A DNA stretch of 64,000 nucleotides from Hungatella sp. UBA3048 (GCA_002367105.1 DFCS01000011.1:62001-126000); one strand, 5' to 3'; numbered from the stretch's first letter, positions 15,545 through 24,683 are shown. Program-made: numbers and translations. Notes: a model not told the origin generated them from the letters alone.

Positions 15545-16121
15545 TAATTGACAAATTATCAAACGATGCTTTGATTTGCTTCCATTCTATAAAAGTACAT
15601 TTTGGGGCTTCGTATTCAGAAAGCGTGGCATGGATCCACTCTAAAACTTCGGCATGATCCCATTTTTTTACGTTCGGACGATATGCGGATGACAATGTGT
15701 GAAGCCTTCCCAGTGCCTTTCCGCAAGCGTACATGATATCACTGGATTTATCTGTCTTTGCAATTTGTATTCCTTTTACGCATCTAAAAGACGTGACATA
15801 ATAGCGTCCCCAGGGTGTATGCAAATCCAAGCACACATCTCCGGATTTACTTGAGATAGGCCTCAATGCGGGATAGTTGTTCTTTGCCAGATACTGGATG
15901 AACTCCATTTCGCCGTATAGATTTTTCTTCAGTTTTTCTTCTACAGGCGCAAGACGAAGAAAACATACCTCCCCTTGGGAGCGATAGGGATAGATTGCAT
16001 TGGAAGATATCCGATAATAACCCAGCATATCGTCCAACCCAACGGTGTCATGTTCCCAATACCTCTTCAAGATTTCTTTTACCAGTTCAAAATTCTCATT
16101 CAAATGTTTTAATTTAAGCAT
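15540..16121 (-). pseudogene. N-terminal half of an interrupted APH-like phosphotransferase
   Basis: 194 codons from ATG 16121 (GAAAGG site). It shows the N-lobe pattern of APH-type kinases: YRISSNAIYPYRSQGEVCFL, then RLAPVEEK (beta strands and the ATP-lysine region) and a hinge YYVTSFRCVKG, then helices with GKALGRLHTLS. The frame runs into the inner element at ...LSIRT and stops at once. The catalytic loop is 10.5 kb away at 4609-5024. Expression, before disruption, was probably controlled by the leader peptide and attenuator directly upstream. Confidence 0.8.
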
Positions 16122-16136
16122 GTGTTTATCCTTTCA

Positions 16137-16168
16137 AAATAAAAAGCACTCCTGAAAAACAGAAGTGC
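16137..16168 (-). terminator. Attenuator-type terminator upstream of the APH-like gene
   Basis: Minus-strand GCACTTCTG-TTTTT-CAGGAGTGC followed by TTTTTATTTT, between the leader peptide and the phosphotransferase start. A second GCACTTCTG lies directly at the leader stop codon, offering an alternative partner for CAGGAGTGC. Confidence 0.7.
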
Positions 16169-16201
16169 AAAAATTTATTGCTGAAATAATAAACAGAAGT
16201 G

Positions 16202-16267
16202 CTATTTCGCCATATTTATTAAGTGAGCAATATTACTTCGGTTTTTCATGCATAAAATAGTTTTCAT
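16202..16267 (-). CDS. Leader peptide, 21 aa
   Basis: ATG 16267 follows GGAGGTGAGTAATATT. The peptide is MKTILCMKNRSNIAHLINMA-K and stops at 16202. Codons for SNIAH lie in a 12-bp stem (16223-16234 with 16268-16279) that also pairs with the ribosome site of the leader. A terminator hairpin and then the phosphotransferase gene follow. This is the layout of drug-sensing ribosome-stalling attenuation (as known for erm and cat leaders); the sensed drug is unknown. Confidence 0.6.
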   Translation of the reverse strand: MKTILCMKNRSNIAHLINMAK

Positions 16268-16279
16268 AATATTACTCAC
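16223..16279 (-). promoter_or_regulatory. Leader stem sequestering the leader ribosome site
   Basis: gtgagcaatatt (16223-16234) pairs with aatattactcac (16268-16279); in the minus-strand RNA the latter is GUGAGUAAUAUU right after GGAG. The arms bracket most of the leader coding region. The remainder of 16280-16472 is AT-rich without a further clear feature. Confidence 0.55.
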
Positions 16280-16472
16280 CTCCATTCAAAATTTTATTTT
16301 TATTATACAGCAATAATTCCAAAAAAGTCAAGGCTAAAATCAACATAACTTACCACATAAGTTTACCAATAACACTTGATGGAAATGGTGCGTTAAGAAG
16401 ATACTACCCTGACTAATATTGACCATGACATAATATCTTAGTATTTAACTACATCTACTTTCATGCTGATAC

Positions 16473-17540
16473 TTATTTCATTGCATCGCATAGTTGCATT
16501 TGGGGAAAATGCGTTAACCTTTCCCTTACACCAGGGCTACCCCTCGCAATATATTTTGTCACCATCGCCTTATAGGACTTCGCATTGCTCATACCATCTG
16601 TAAGCTCGGGCTGGTATTCTAAAAACAGTACCGTGTGGAAATCGCTTTGAAAAATATCCGTATAATCGTTTCGTACACTTTCATGCGTGAACGGGCACAG
16701 GATATATGCGTCGGCATTTTCCAGCCGCTTTAGCAAACGCATGGAATGTTCGATTTCATAGGGCTTCGTGCCGCAGACCAAAAGCAGCATATGGCTGTTC
16801 TCCAACGCAGCCTTCGGGTCTGCCATATATCCGAAATCATGGATGATAAAATTCACCGGCTGGGACAGGGGGGCCGTTCCGTAGTACACACCGTCCAGCC
16901 GCCAGCCGTCCTCCTCCTGCTCCATTTCATAGTCGGCTGCCATCATGCTCAAAATACCACTTTGGTTTTCCTCCACATAACAGACAGAAGCGCCGACAGC
17001 GGAAAGCCATGAAGAAAAACCGATAGCCGTTGTAGTAGCGCCCATTCTTGGCTGTGAGGAAAGAATTGCGATATCGATATTTTTGCAATCAAACCGGTAA
17101 CGCTTGCTGCCCTCCGCCTTTTTTGTCCGTTTCTTGGGATGATACCGTATCATGCCCTGCTCACTCAGGCACTCGCTGATCTCTCTCTGAATTTCTTCGA
17201 TTTCAGTACCGCAGACGATATTTCCCACGCCGCTGTCCAGAAGCGCACGAAAAAAAGGACTGTCCTGTGCCAATTCCTCATAAATCACCGTAATCCGAGG
17301 GCTGTACATAGTCAGAAATTCCTCAATGGCTTCGGCAAATTCGGTATCGCTATCCCCGAAGGCCATACGATCCAGCACTACTTCGGTAAAGTGAGAAAAA
17401 TTACGCATATCATAGATGATGAACTGTTTTAATACAAAGCTCCCCACCATCTTTTTAATGGGCGTAGTGCTGTCCGTATCGTACCATCCTGTAAAATCCA
17501 ATAGGTTTGTATGCTGTGTAGATGAAAGATATAAAATCAT
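16473..17540 (-). CDS. CpaE/TadZ-like ATPase-fold protein with degenerate P-loop
   Basis: 355 residues from ATG 17540 (GGGAGG upstream). An N-terminal receiver-like region of about 120 residues precedes a MinD/ParA-like domain: DIAILSSQPRMGATTTAIGF aligns with a deviant Walker A but lacks the lysine, then VCYVEENQSG, NFIIHDFG and LLLVCGTKPYEI. It resembles CpaE/TadZ, which places Tad machinery. As the last gene of the conjugation operon it may be a structural, non-hydrolysing partner. A second, intact TadZ-like gene is at 29623. Confidence 0.6.
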   Translation of the reverse strand: MILYLSSTQHTNLLDFTGWYDTDSTTPIKKMVGSFVLKQFIIYDMRNFSHFTEVVLDRMAFGDSDTEFAEAIEEFLTMYSPRITVIYEELAQDSPFFRALLDSGVGNIVCGTEIEEIQREISECLSEQGMIRYHPKKRTKKAEGSKRYRFDCKNIDIAILSSQPRMGATTTAIGFSSWLSAVGASVCYVEENQSGILSMMAADYEMEQEEDGWRLDGVYYGTAPLSQPVNFIIHDFGYMADPKAALENSHMLLLVCGTKPYEIEHSMRLLKRLENADAYILCPFTHESVRNDYTDIFQSDFHTVLFLEYQPELTDGMSNAKSYKAMVTKYIARGSPGVRERLTHFPQMQLCDAMK

Positions 17541-17554
17541 GTGTTTCCCTCCCA

Positions 17555-18376
17555 TCAGTTGCCTATTGCCCAAAACGGGCCGCCTGCGGCAGCGCCTTTC
17601 CGGGCCTCGTCAATAATCAGTGACAGCTCCCACTCCTGTTCACTACGCTTATAACTTGCAGGATCTGCCACGAGAATTTTTCCATTGCTGGTAACACCTC
17701 TTAGGACAATAAAGTGGCCTCCAGTTGTAAAATGTCCTTCACTCATTAAAGCTACCACCAACTTACCACTAGAAAGTGTATTTACAATATCCTGTGCGGA
17801 CAAATCCCCCTTACAGGATACCCCATACCCTTCGGCGGCGGCCGGTATTAGACTGTGATAGGAGCCATTCCCCTCACAGCGATGTCCGTTTGCAACAGAC
17901 CAGTTGCTCAGCTCTATCGGGTCGTGTGGCTCTCCTGTCAAGGTTGATATGACAATGGACATGGAAGTCGGACCACACGCTCCCTCTCCGATAGTTCCGG
18001 TGGTGCCGTACATTTTATCAGCCCAGCGCTCGTCAAGCTGGTTATAATAAACCACCTCCATGCCGCCATCTGTGAACACGATTCCTTCATAGCTCTGTCC
18101 GCTGCCTTCAATATAATCCTGCTCATAAATGCCGATATTTTGGTTATATCCGTAATTGATTTGTAAGTCCTCGATGGCATCCAGCTCATCACCCATTGCC
18201 CATTCTGCAAATATGGACAACGGGCTGGTCAGGATATAAAGAATCAGGGCAATCAGCAAAAGAAAGGTAACTGTAGGACCTAAAATAAGAATGAGCAGGC
18301 GTTTTCGTGCCTGCTCATCCGTTGCGGCTTGTGCCGCTATATGTGCCAGTAATTTGGCTGTAATCGGGTCTGCCAT
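17555..18376 (-). CDS. Membrane-anchored C39-type cysteine peptidase
   Basis: 273 residues. One membrane helix (28-50) then an extracellular papain-like domain with Cys134 in GEGACGPTSMSIVIST, His221 in GGHFIVLRG and Asp238 in ILVADPAS, the order of Peptidase_C39_2 proteins. Conjugation operons of Gram-positive bacteria normally encode a wall hydrolase at this place (NlpC/P60 or lysozyme-like); this protein probably fills that role by cutting peptide bridges, or processes a surface protein. Confidence 0.75.
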   Translation of the reverse strand: MADPITAKLLAHIAAQAATDEQARKRLLILILGPTVTFLLLIALILYILTSPLSIFAEWAMGDELDAIEDLQINYGYNQNIGIYEQDYIEGSGQSYEGIVFTDGGMEVVYYNQLDERWADKMYGTTGTIGEGACGPTSMSIVISTLTGEPHDPIELSNWSVANGHRCEGNGSYHSLIPAAAEGYGVSCKGDLSAQDIVNTLSSGKLVVALMSEGHFTTGGHFIVLRGVTSNGKILVADPASYKRSEQEWELSLIIDEARKGAAAGGPFWAIGN

Positions 18377-18444
18377 GATATACCTCCAGTTCTAATAAGA
18401 ATAGCAGGCCGGCCATCCGCATGGACAGCCTACTTGCCGGTGTT

Positions 18445-20277
18445 TTATCTTCCTCCCGCTTTTCCCATATACAGCAGCTTGTAATCGGGAATTTCAAAAT
18501 TGATGTGCAGGCGTTTGGCACCCACCATAAATAAAGCGTGTCCACGCTTTCTTGCCAGCAAAAGCTCCTGCTCCGCTTCGGTTAAATCATAGAGCTTGGC
18601 CGTTTCCTTCAGGTTTGGACCGTCTGTTCCCATCAAGAGCTTGTAGCACGGAATATCAAGGAGTGCCTGCCCGTACTGCTTGATGCTTTCCGAAAGGAAG
18701 TCAATCACGCTGTGAGAGATAATTCCCAGCGCAGCCTCGTATTTTCTTGCCCGTTTCATGGCATTGCGAAGATAGACAAGGGATTGCGGTACTTTTTGGT
18801 CAATCATCAGATAAGCTTCATCACAAATCAGCAGCACCCGTTCCTCACGGTTCCGGCTCATCTGTTCCCAGCAGTAGGTAAGGATATTGAAATACTGCGT
18901 CCGCTTGATGTTGTCACTGGTTTCCTGCAAGGCATTTGTGTCAAGGCAGATAAACTGGCTGTCGCTGGTGATAGTACTGTGACCATTCCATATAAAACTA
19001 TCGGCGCCCTCGGCAATATCATAGAGCAGCAGCGCAAGGTCTGCGTACGCCTGCCTGTCCTGTTCCGTATCTGATTTTTCCTTGACAAGCTGATGGAGGT
19101 CTGAAAAAATCGGGAAATCCTGCGGACGCAAGGCGGCAATATCCGTATCCCATGTGATACCGAACTTTCGATACAGCTCCATAAGGCATTTTTTTAGCAC
19201 TGCCTTTTGCATATCTGTCAGGCTGGGGATATATAAGCTGAAAAAGATTTCAAGGTTTTTCATATGCAGGGCAAGGTCGTTCATGCCGTAGCCCTCGTCA
19301 AGGTACAGCCGGTCGGCTTCCTTTTCCTGTTCATCATCACGGGGTGAGGGGCGAACCTGTAATGGATTGATCCTGCCATTGAAACCGCCCACAGCGTTGA
19401 TCCAGTCACCGCCAAGATTATAGCAAAGGTCTTTGTACTCGGATTCCGGGTCTGCCACAAGGATTTTTGTGCCTTTCATGTACTCCGACATGATGATATG
19501 CTTGATGGCGGTGGACTTGCCGACACCGGAATTGCCCATAATTACAAAATTGCTGTTGGTACGGTCGCTTCCGCGTTTCCAGACATCTACAATAACAAGG
19601 CTACCACCGGCGTCCTGCGCAAAATAATAACCCTCGCCGTCATTGAAACCAGAGCTGGCAAAAGGAAAGCCGCCCACAAAGGTAGACATGGGAACAATTT
19701 TTTGCAGGATGCTTTCTATCTTTCCGATAGACGGAAAGGACGGAGAAATATGCTGAAAACTCTCCTTTTGCAGATTGGGAATAACCCGCATCTTGCACTT
19801 TAGCACACTGATTATGCTTTCCGCACGGCGGCAAACCTTTTTGAAGGTGCGGTCATCCTTGGCAATGGGCATGACCGACACATTCATCAGCCCTACGGTT
19901 TCCCCCTCCCGGTCGATCTGCATGATTATTTTCTCACCGTCCTCGGCGGCTTTCTCCGCACGCTGGCGGGTCAAAGGGTCTTTGGCGCCCTCGGCAAAGC
20001 CGCGCTGCTGAACCACGCTCCGTGAAATGGCGTTAATCAGCGTGGTGTTGTCTACCGGCTTAAAGCCAATGGATACGATGGTTGAGGGAATATTTGTGAT
20101 TTTAGAAAGCCACTCCGTTTCCACCTTTTGCGGGTAACGAACCAGGCCGTATACCTTTCCGTAATTCTCACCTACGGAAAGACTGTTTTTCGTAAACTCC
20201 AACCCCATCGGGGTAACGACATTGAGCAGGGCAGAATTGGTAATACTCTGCTCCTGCACCGCTTGTTTTTTAGGCAT
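18445..20277 (-). CDS. virB4: VirB4/TrsE-type conjugation ATPase
   Basis: 610 residues. N-terminal domain 1-200, Walker A FVIMGNSGVGKSTAIKH at about 246-260, ILVADPESEYKDL, Walker B RVLLICDEAYLMID, and a late GIISHSVIDF segment. This is the cytoplasmic motor of type IV secretion, energising assembly and transfer. Its start overlaps the upstream TrsD-like gene by 8 bases. Length and motifs are complete. Confidence 0.92.
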   Translation of the reverse strand: MPKKQAVQEQSITNSALLNVVTPMGLEFTKNSLSVGENYGKVYGLVRYPQKVETEWLSKITNIPSTIVSIGFKPVDNTTLINAISRSVVQQRGFAEGAKDPLTRQRAEKAAEDGEKIIMQIDREGETVGLMNVSVMPIAKDDRTFKKVCRRAESIISVLKCKMRVIPNLQKESFQHISPSFPSIGKIESILQKIVPMSTFVGGFPFASSGFNDGEGYYFAQDAGGSLVIVDVWKRGSDRTNSNFVIMGNSGVGKSTAIKHIIMSEYMKGTKILVADPESEYKDLCYNLGGDWINAVGGFNGRINPLQVRPSPRDDEQEKEADRLYLDEGYGMNDLALHMKNLEIFFSLYIPSLTDMQKAVLKKCLMELYRKFGITWDTDIAALRPQDFPIFSDLHQLVKEKSDTEQDRQAYADLALLLYDIAEGADSFIWNGHSTITSDSQFICLDTNALQETSDNIKRTQYFNILTYCWEQMSRNREERVLLICDEAYLMIDQKVPQSLVYLRNAMKRARKYEAALGIISHSVIDFLSESIKQYGQALLDIPCYKLLMGTDGPNLKETAKLYDLTEAEQELLLARKRGHALFMVGAKRLHINFEIPDYKLLYMGKAGGR

Positions 20278-20965
20278 ATACGTCCTCCTTTAGCGTGGGA
20301 ATGCTGGCTTCAAATTCCGTATCCTCTAAATGCGTATAAGAGGGATTGTTTACGAGATTAAGAAGCCGCACAATCTCCTTTTCTGTCAGCACCTCACATC
20401 CGATCCCATTGGTGGTGAATTTCTCCGCCAGAAGGGATGCGCTTTTCAGTAAATCCTTTTCCACACCGTCCTCAACCCTATCCCAGAGGGAAATATAGAA
20501 TTGGCGCTCTACAATTTCGCCGGACAGGGCATAGCTGCTCATCTGCAAAATCTCCTGCCGCAAAAGCTCCTTACGCCGGTCATCAGCGGTTTTGAGCATT
20601 CCCTGCATATCGGAAATAAGGGGCGAAATATCCACGGGCCTACTGACCGCCATAAATTTGAACGGATACTGAATATCGGACAGCTCGGCGGTAAGCTGGC
20701 GAATCAGCGTATTCTTTTCAGCTCTGCTGTACAAATCGATGCTAATGGTATGAACACGCAGATAGGTCAGCACCAATCCATCCTTGGTGTACAGGTACTT
20801 GTCTTTTACATCCCGCACATTGATAAACTGCTGTGCGGTCTGAATGGCCATGGCCGTTTCATCCGATACCGGACGCCTTTTGGCTGTTTTCGGAAACAAA
20901 AGCAAAAGACCGCCACCCACAAGGGTGACGGTCAGCATAATAATCGGGAATAAAAGTCCCTGCAT
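20270..20965 (-). CDS. TrsD-like conjugation protein
   Basis: 231 residues with one N-terminal membrane helix (5-24) and a cytoplasmic domain including YLRVHTISIDLYSRAEKNTL and FKFMAVSRPVDISPL. The domain resembles the N-terminal part of VirB4 proteins, and a small gene of this kind precedes VirB4 in staphylococcal trs-type systems (TrsD then TrsE). Overlap with virB4 shows coupled translation. Probably a membrane partner of the ATPase. Confidence 0.65.
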   Translation of the reverse strand: MQGLLFPIIMLTVTLVGGGLLLLFPKTAKRRPVSDETAMAIQTAQQFINVRDVKDKYLYTKDGLVLTYLRVHTISIDLYSRAEKNTLIRQLTAELSDIQYPFKFMAVSRPVDISPLISDMQGMLKTADDRRKELLRQEILQMSSYALSGEIVERQFYISLWDRVEDGVEKDLLKSASLLAEKFTTNGIGCEVLTEKEIVRLLNLVNNPSYTHLEDTEFEASIPTLKEDVYA

Positions 20966-21610
20966 TTATCGTTCCTCCATTTCTTCGGCGGTTTCCTCGT
21001 CCAATTCTTCCTGATGCCCAAACATCCGCCAATAGCGTTCTCTATCCTCCTGCGCCTGTGGAGAAGCCAGATATTCTTCCAAACGCATAGTCCCACGGGC
21101 AGACTCCAGCTTATCTTCAAGACCGGTTCTGCGGTGGTAAATGCCAAGCAGCCTGCCGAAATCCGTAATCCCCCGTTCCTCGGCGTGGGCAAGGAGTTTT
21201 TGCACGTTAACCAGCCCCACATCAAGGTCAATGGAAAAACTGCCCATGGTACGATACCATGGGCAGTTGGGGTTGTATTCCATCATAAAGTCATTCTGAT
21301 CGAGGTCAAATGTCATACGCATCTCAAATCCGCTGTGCTTTGCGTAAGCCTTATTGTATTCCGACATTTCAGCGGGAGGGATACGCTTGCAGAACATATC
21401 CGCATCGTCCAGCCGGGGATTTTGATAGGCGCCGTCATAGTCCAGATGTTCAAAAATATGGCTGACGGATTCCGGCCGGAGCAACGTTTCCTGAAGCTTT
21501 TTCGCCTGAAACATCCGCAAAAGGGGCGAAAGGGCATTTGCCCCATGATGCACGGTAAAGAAGTTGTTTTCCCCAACCTCTTGAATGATATAAATGGCCA
21601 GGTTTCCCAT
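20966..21610 (-). CDS. Conserved conjugation-operon protein of unknown function
   Basis: 214 residues from ATG 21610 (GAGGTGG upstream); the frame is open further up but overlaps the preceding gene. No signal or membrane segment; tyrosine- and methionine-rich (MRMTFDLDQNDFMMEYNPNC). It ends EETAEEMEER, one of several proteins here with an acidic tail ending Glu-Arg. The stop overlaps the ATG of the TrsD-like gene. Function unknown. Confidence 0.6.
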   Translation of the reverse strand: MGNLAIYIIQEVGENNFFTVHHGANALSPLLRMFQAKKLQETLLRPESVSHIFEHLDYDGAYQNPRLDDADMFCKRIPPAEMSEYNKAYAKHSGFEMRMTFDLDQNDFMMEYNPNCPWYRTMGSFSIDLDVGLVNVQKLLAHAEERGITDFGRLLGIYHRRTGLEDKLESARGTMRLEEYLASPQAQEDRERYWRMFGHQEELDEETAEEMEER

Positions 21611-21618
21611 AGTCCACC

Positions 21619-23316
21619 TCACTTTATTGGACGGATATGCCAATCGCTGAAAAGTGATTCCCGAATGGTCAGATCGTCTGTCAGATTGATTTGCAGCATT
21701 CCGGTCGGAGTCCACGCATCAAGGCATTCCGTATAGGTAGTATACCGTCCGTCCGGGAACCATACCGGTGAAAAATGGACGGGCTGACTGTAGGTGCTGT
21801 ACTTGCTCTTCTGAAATTCAAAGGTGCTGGAATATCCGATATTCAGCCGTTTCAATAGCCGCCAGTAGGTCGTATAATTGAATTCAGGGAAGTAAGCCAA
21901 CACGTTCTGCACACCGGTAATGTGGCTGCTGGGTGCAGAAGATCGGACCTGCACCGACACACTGGCGTTCAACCCATAACCGCTTTTCATCGTTTTCCCC
22001 GAAGCGGTAGGAACCTTCTCATCCGGCTTAGTGGTTAAATTGGCAGTCAGGCTTGCCGAGTAAGAGAGCCAGGCATATTCAAACCAGCCCTCATCCTCCC
22101 ACCAGCCGTCCTCATCTTCGTCACCGCTGTGCCATACCCAATGCTCATGCCACCAACAATCCCATTCGCCCCATGTCAGAGTTGTCGTGTTTAGTTTATT
22201 CGGCGCAGACGGAATGGTAAAACTATCATTGCGGTCATTGGCCTGCGGGTCGGGCGGCGGGTTCTTATCAAGGTCTACGATTTCGGCTACGATTTCACGG
22301 CTGCTCATGGAACAGTTGCTTGTAACTGTAATAGTGATATACCCCGGTTCCTTGGGAGTGCGCCACTTCACCCACGCGAGCTGAGAGCCGTCCTCCGGGA
22401 TATAAATATCCGTATGGGAATAGGTCTTGCCGTTGATATAGAACCTTGCATATGCTGGATTATCTGGTGTTTTTTGAGAACTGGTGGTAAGTGTAACTGC
22501 TGTAACTACTTCTGTATCTGTTCTGTATTGTTTTTCAGAGTTAATTTTTGTAGACGGACTATCTTGGTAACTGATTATTCCTATTCCTAATGTACTAATC
22601 ATCTCTTCCGTAGTTCTTGCACTTTCTGTTGGACCCTTCCATGCAGAAAATCCCAAATCATCTCTTTCCAGAAAAATGGCAAGTGCCAAATTCTTCATAA
22701 CTACCGTCGGAAAATTAGAGCCCAAATCACCGCCTGTTATTCGGTTATAAAGACCAGCTTCCGTAGTTGTCATGGCAAAATAAAGATGCTGGTAAATAAG
22801 ATAAATAACTGGTTCAATTACCAGCTTATATTTTCCGTCCCTTATATCCTTAAAAGGAAAACCCGTATCATTTGCCACCATAACCGCAGCTGCTTCTGAG
22901 CAAAAATATTGACGAATTGCAGCTAAATCCGCTTTTTTTGTGTTTCCGGAAATAATCTGCGGAATTGCTTTTTGAGGATTCCTATAAAAATAATTACTGA
23001 CCTGCGGTGATAATGCTGACCCATGCCTATAATCAATCTTACTTACTTTACCAAAATGACATATATTTTGTGACAGTTCTGCCACATTCCTATTTGTATA
23101 GTCAATGGGAGTACTCATCCTTTGACCATTCTGTGCATCTACTACTGTAACTCTTACCCCATCATACCCAATGCCAGGCCATGTATATCCATCTTTACCG
23201 CTGTTTAATCCGCCGCCCCCTCCATCTATGTTACCTGACCCGTCAGCATAAGCGGTTGTCGGTATCAATAGAAAAATTAACAGAAAAACCAAAAGTCTTT
23301 TTATCCAGTTATTCAA
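21619..23316 (-). CDS. Large secreted conjugation-operon protein
   Basis: 565 residues from ATG 23316 with AGGAGG upstream. Signal peptide 1-25 (cleavage after TTAYA). The mature part contains a Trp- and acid-rich segment at about 395-435 (WGEWDCWWHEHWVWHSGDED) and beta-rich flanks. No wall anchor or C-terminal helix. It sits between DUF6550 and VirB4-type genes; perhaps an extracellular scaffold of the transfer apparatus. Not recognised as a named family. Confidence 0.65.
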   Translation of the reverse strand: MNNWIKRLLVFLLIFLLIPTTAYADGSGNIDGGGGGLNSGKDGYTWPGIGYDGVRVTVVDAQNGQRMSTPIDYTNRNVAELSQNICHFGKVSKIDYRHGSALSPQVSNYFYRNPQKAIPQIISGNTKKADLAAIRQYFCSEAAAVMVANDTGFPFKDIRDGKYKLVIEPVIYLIYQHLYFAMTTTEAGLYNRITGGDLGSNFPTVVMKNLALAIFLERDDLGFSAWKGPTESARTTEEMISTLGIGIISYQDSPSTKINSEKQYRTDTEVVTAVTLTTSSQKTPDNPAYARFYINGKTYSHTDIYIPEDGSQLAWVKWRTPKEPGYITITVTSNCSMSSREIVAEIVDLDKNPPPDPQANDRNDSFTIPSAPNKLNTTTLTWGEWDCWWHEHWVWHSGDEDEDGWWEDEGWFEYAWLSYSASLTANLTTKPDEKVPTASGKTMKSGYGLNASVSVQVRSSAPSSHITGVQNVLAYFPEFNYTTYWRLLKRLNIGYSSTFEFQKSKYSTYSQPVHFSPVWFPDGRYTTYTECLDAWTPTGMLQINLTDDLTIRESLFSDWHIRPIK

Positions 23317-23337
23317 AATTTCCTCCTTTAACCGAAA

Positions 23338-23375
23338 AAAGAGGATACAGACCTAATTTTGTCTGTATCCTCTTT
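23338..23375 (-). terminator. Intrinsic terminator inside the conjugation operon
   Basis: Perfect 15-bp arms aaagaggatacagac / gtctgtatcctcttt; on the minus strand the stem is followed by TTTTTTCGG (sharing its last Ts). It follows the DUF6550 gene by 9 bases, so downstream genes rely on read-through or an extra promoter. Confidence 0.75.
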
Positions 23376-23383
23376 CATAATAT

Positions 23384-23992
23384 TTACTTCATCTCTCCTA
23401 TTTGCTTATCCCAGTCTCCATCTGTATATGATGTGCTCCCTTCTACCGTACCGGATGGTTCAATATTCCCAAATCCCGGAACATATACTGAATTAGGCGA
23501 GCTAGTACCACTATCCTGTTTTGTTTTCGGCTGTGAAGTTTTCTCTGTTGAACCCTGCACGCTTCTATCTGCTTGCTCCGTAGGTGCTGAAGTTTCGCTC
23601 TTTGTTGGAGACTCAGACGGAGGCGTTGCTTCATCTGGAGTTTTGGGCTTCCCGTCTGACGGCTTTTTATTCTTCTGACTATGTGTCTCATCGGCAGTAG
23701 AAGCTGCACTGGTTTCACTTTTTGCCTCTGACTGCTCTTCTATCTTTTCTAATGGAGAAACGGTAACTGATACTTCACCATCATTACTCTGCATATCTTT
23801 AGCTGTAGTTCCAGTATTAATTTCTGGCACAACAACTTTAGTTTGTGCCGGAGGCGTACTTTCTGCTGGGAGCTCTGCCTGCTGGATACCCATGGTATTG
23901 ATGTAATAAAATAATCCCCCAGCAAGGCATATCGCCACTATAGATAATACGGCAATTGCCGTTTTTTTCTTGGTGCTGTAATCCTTTTTCAT
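23384..23992 (-). CDS. DUF6550-like membrane-anchored protein
   Basis: 202 residues from ATG 23992. One N-terminal membrane helix (11-31) after a lysine-rich start, followed by a Ser/Thr/Pro/Glu-rich low-complexity stalk and a short C-terminal SVYVPGFGNIEPSGTVEGS segment. I associate this layout with DUF6550 in clostridial conjugative elements. Probably spans the cell wall next to the transfer apparatus. Confidence 0.6.
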   Translation of the reverse strand: MKKDYSTKKKTAIAVLSIVAICLAGGLFYYINTMGIQQAELPAESTPPAQTKVVVPEINTGTTAKDMQSNDGEVSVTVSPLEKIEEQSEAKSETSAASTADETHSQKNKKPSDGKPKTPDEATPPSESPTKSETSAPTEQADRSVQGSTEKTSQPKTKQDSGTSSPNSVYVPGFGNIEPSGTVEGSTSYTDGDWDKQIGEMK

Positions 23993-24131
23993 AACTTGGA
24001 CCTCACTTTCATTGCAAATGAATGGTTTAGCCCTATATACCCATTTCGCTGTATTTACCCAACTCAATTATATCCTGAAATTTCCTGCGCGTCCAGACAT
24101 TTTAAAAAAGTTTTCACACGAGCGCAATATA

Positions 24132-24671
24132 TTAAAACTTGGGCATATAGGCTGATCTTGTGCGTATCTCCATCGTAAACGGAGGGAGCGCGTCCCAGCC
24201 GAACGACAGAGGGATTTCAATGGTAATGCGGGCGTCAGCTTCAAAGTTATCGTCTGTGCTTCCAGGTGTCAGCGGTGCGTTTACAATTTCTACGGAAAGT
24301 CCGGAAAGTCGGTATTCATAACCGTCTTTATCCTCTTTGATGTGATACCCCCCGGACTCGTCGGTTCCCAGCAGATTGTCAAGCCGGTAATACACATCAT
24401 CATAGTCAAGGTTTTCCTGCCAGCTTTCTCCGGACAGGGCGTATCCCCCGGAATAGCCCTCTCTCAACCCGTTATAGGTTTCGTCATAATTGGTGGTGGC
24501 TACTGTAATCACGGCCTGCTGGAGTCCGTCACGCACACCCTGTACAATGATCCCAAGCCTGAAAAACTCGGAGACAGCGCAGATCAGAAGCAGAAGCCCC
24601 AATATCAGGGCAATGGTAAGGGGCGTGGAATGCCCTTTCCGGTCTTTCAAAATAATCCGCAATCGCATCAT
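24132..24671 (-). CDS. TadE/TadG-like pseudopilin
   Basis: 179 residues. Basic N-terminus RLRIILKDRKGHST followed by a single helix PLTIALILGLLLLICAVSEF and an extracellular domain, the layout of TadE/TadG minor pilins. The residue five after the likely cleavage glycine is not Glu, so processing by the prepilin peptidase is less certain than for its neighbour. It follows TadB, TadC and a DUF4320 gene in the operon. Confidence 0.65.
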   Translation of the reverse strand: MMRLRIILKDRKGHSTPLTIALILGLLLLICAVSEFFRLGIIVQGVRDGLQQAVITVATTNYDETYNGLREGYSGGYALSGESWQENLDYDDVYYRLDNLLGTDESGGYHIKEDKDGYEYRLSGLSVEIVNAPLTPGSTDDNFEADARITIEIPLSFGWDALPPFTMEIRTRSAYMPKF

Positions 24672-24683
24672 GCTTCACCCCCC

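Noticed and set aside
18445..20965. VirB4 split into two genes
   Set aside because: The 610-residue gene already has N- and C-terminal domains; the 231-residue gene fits a separate TrsD-like protein.
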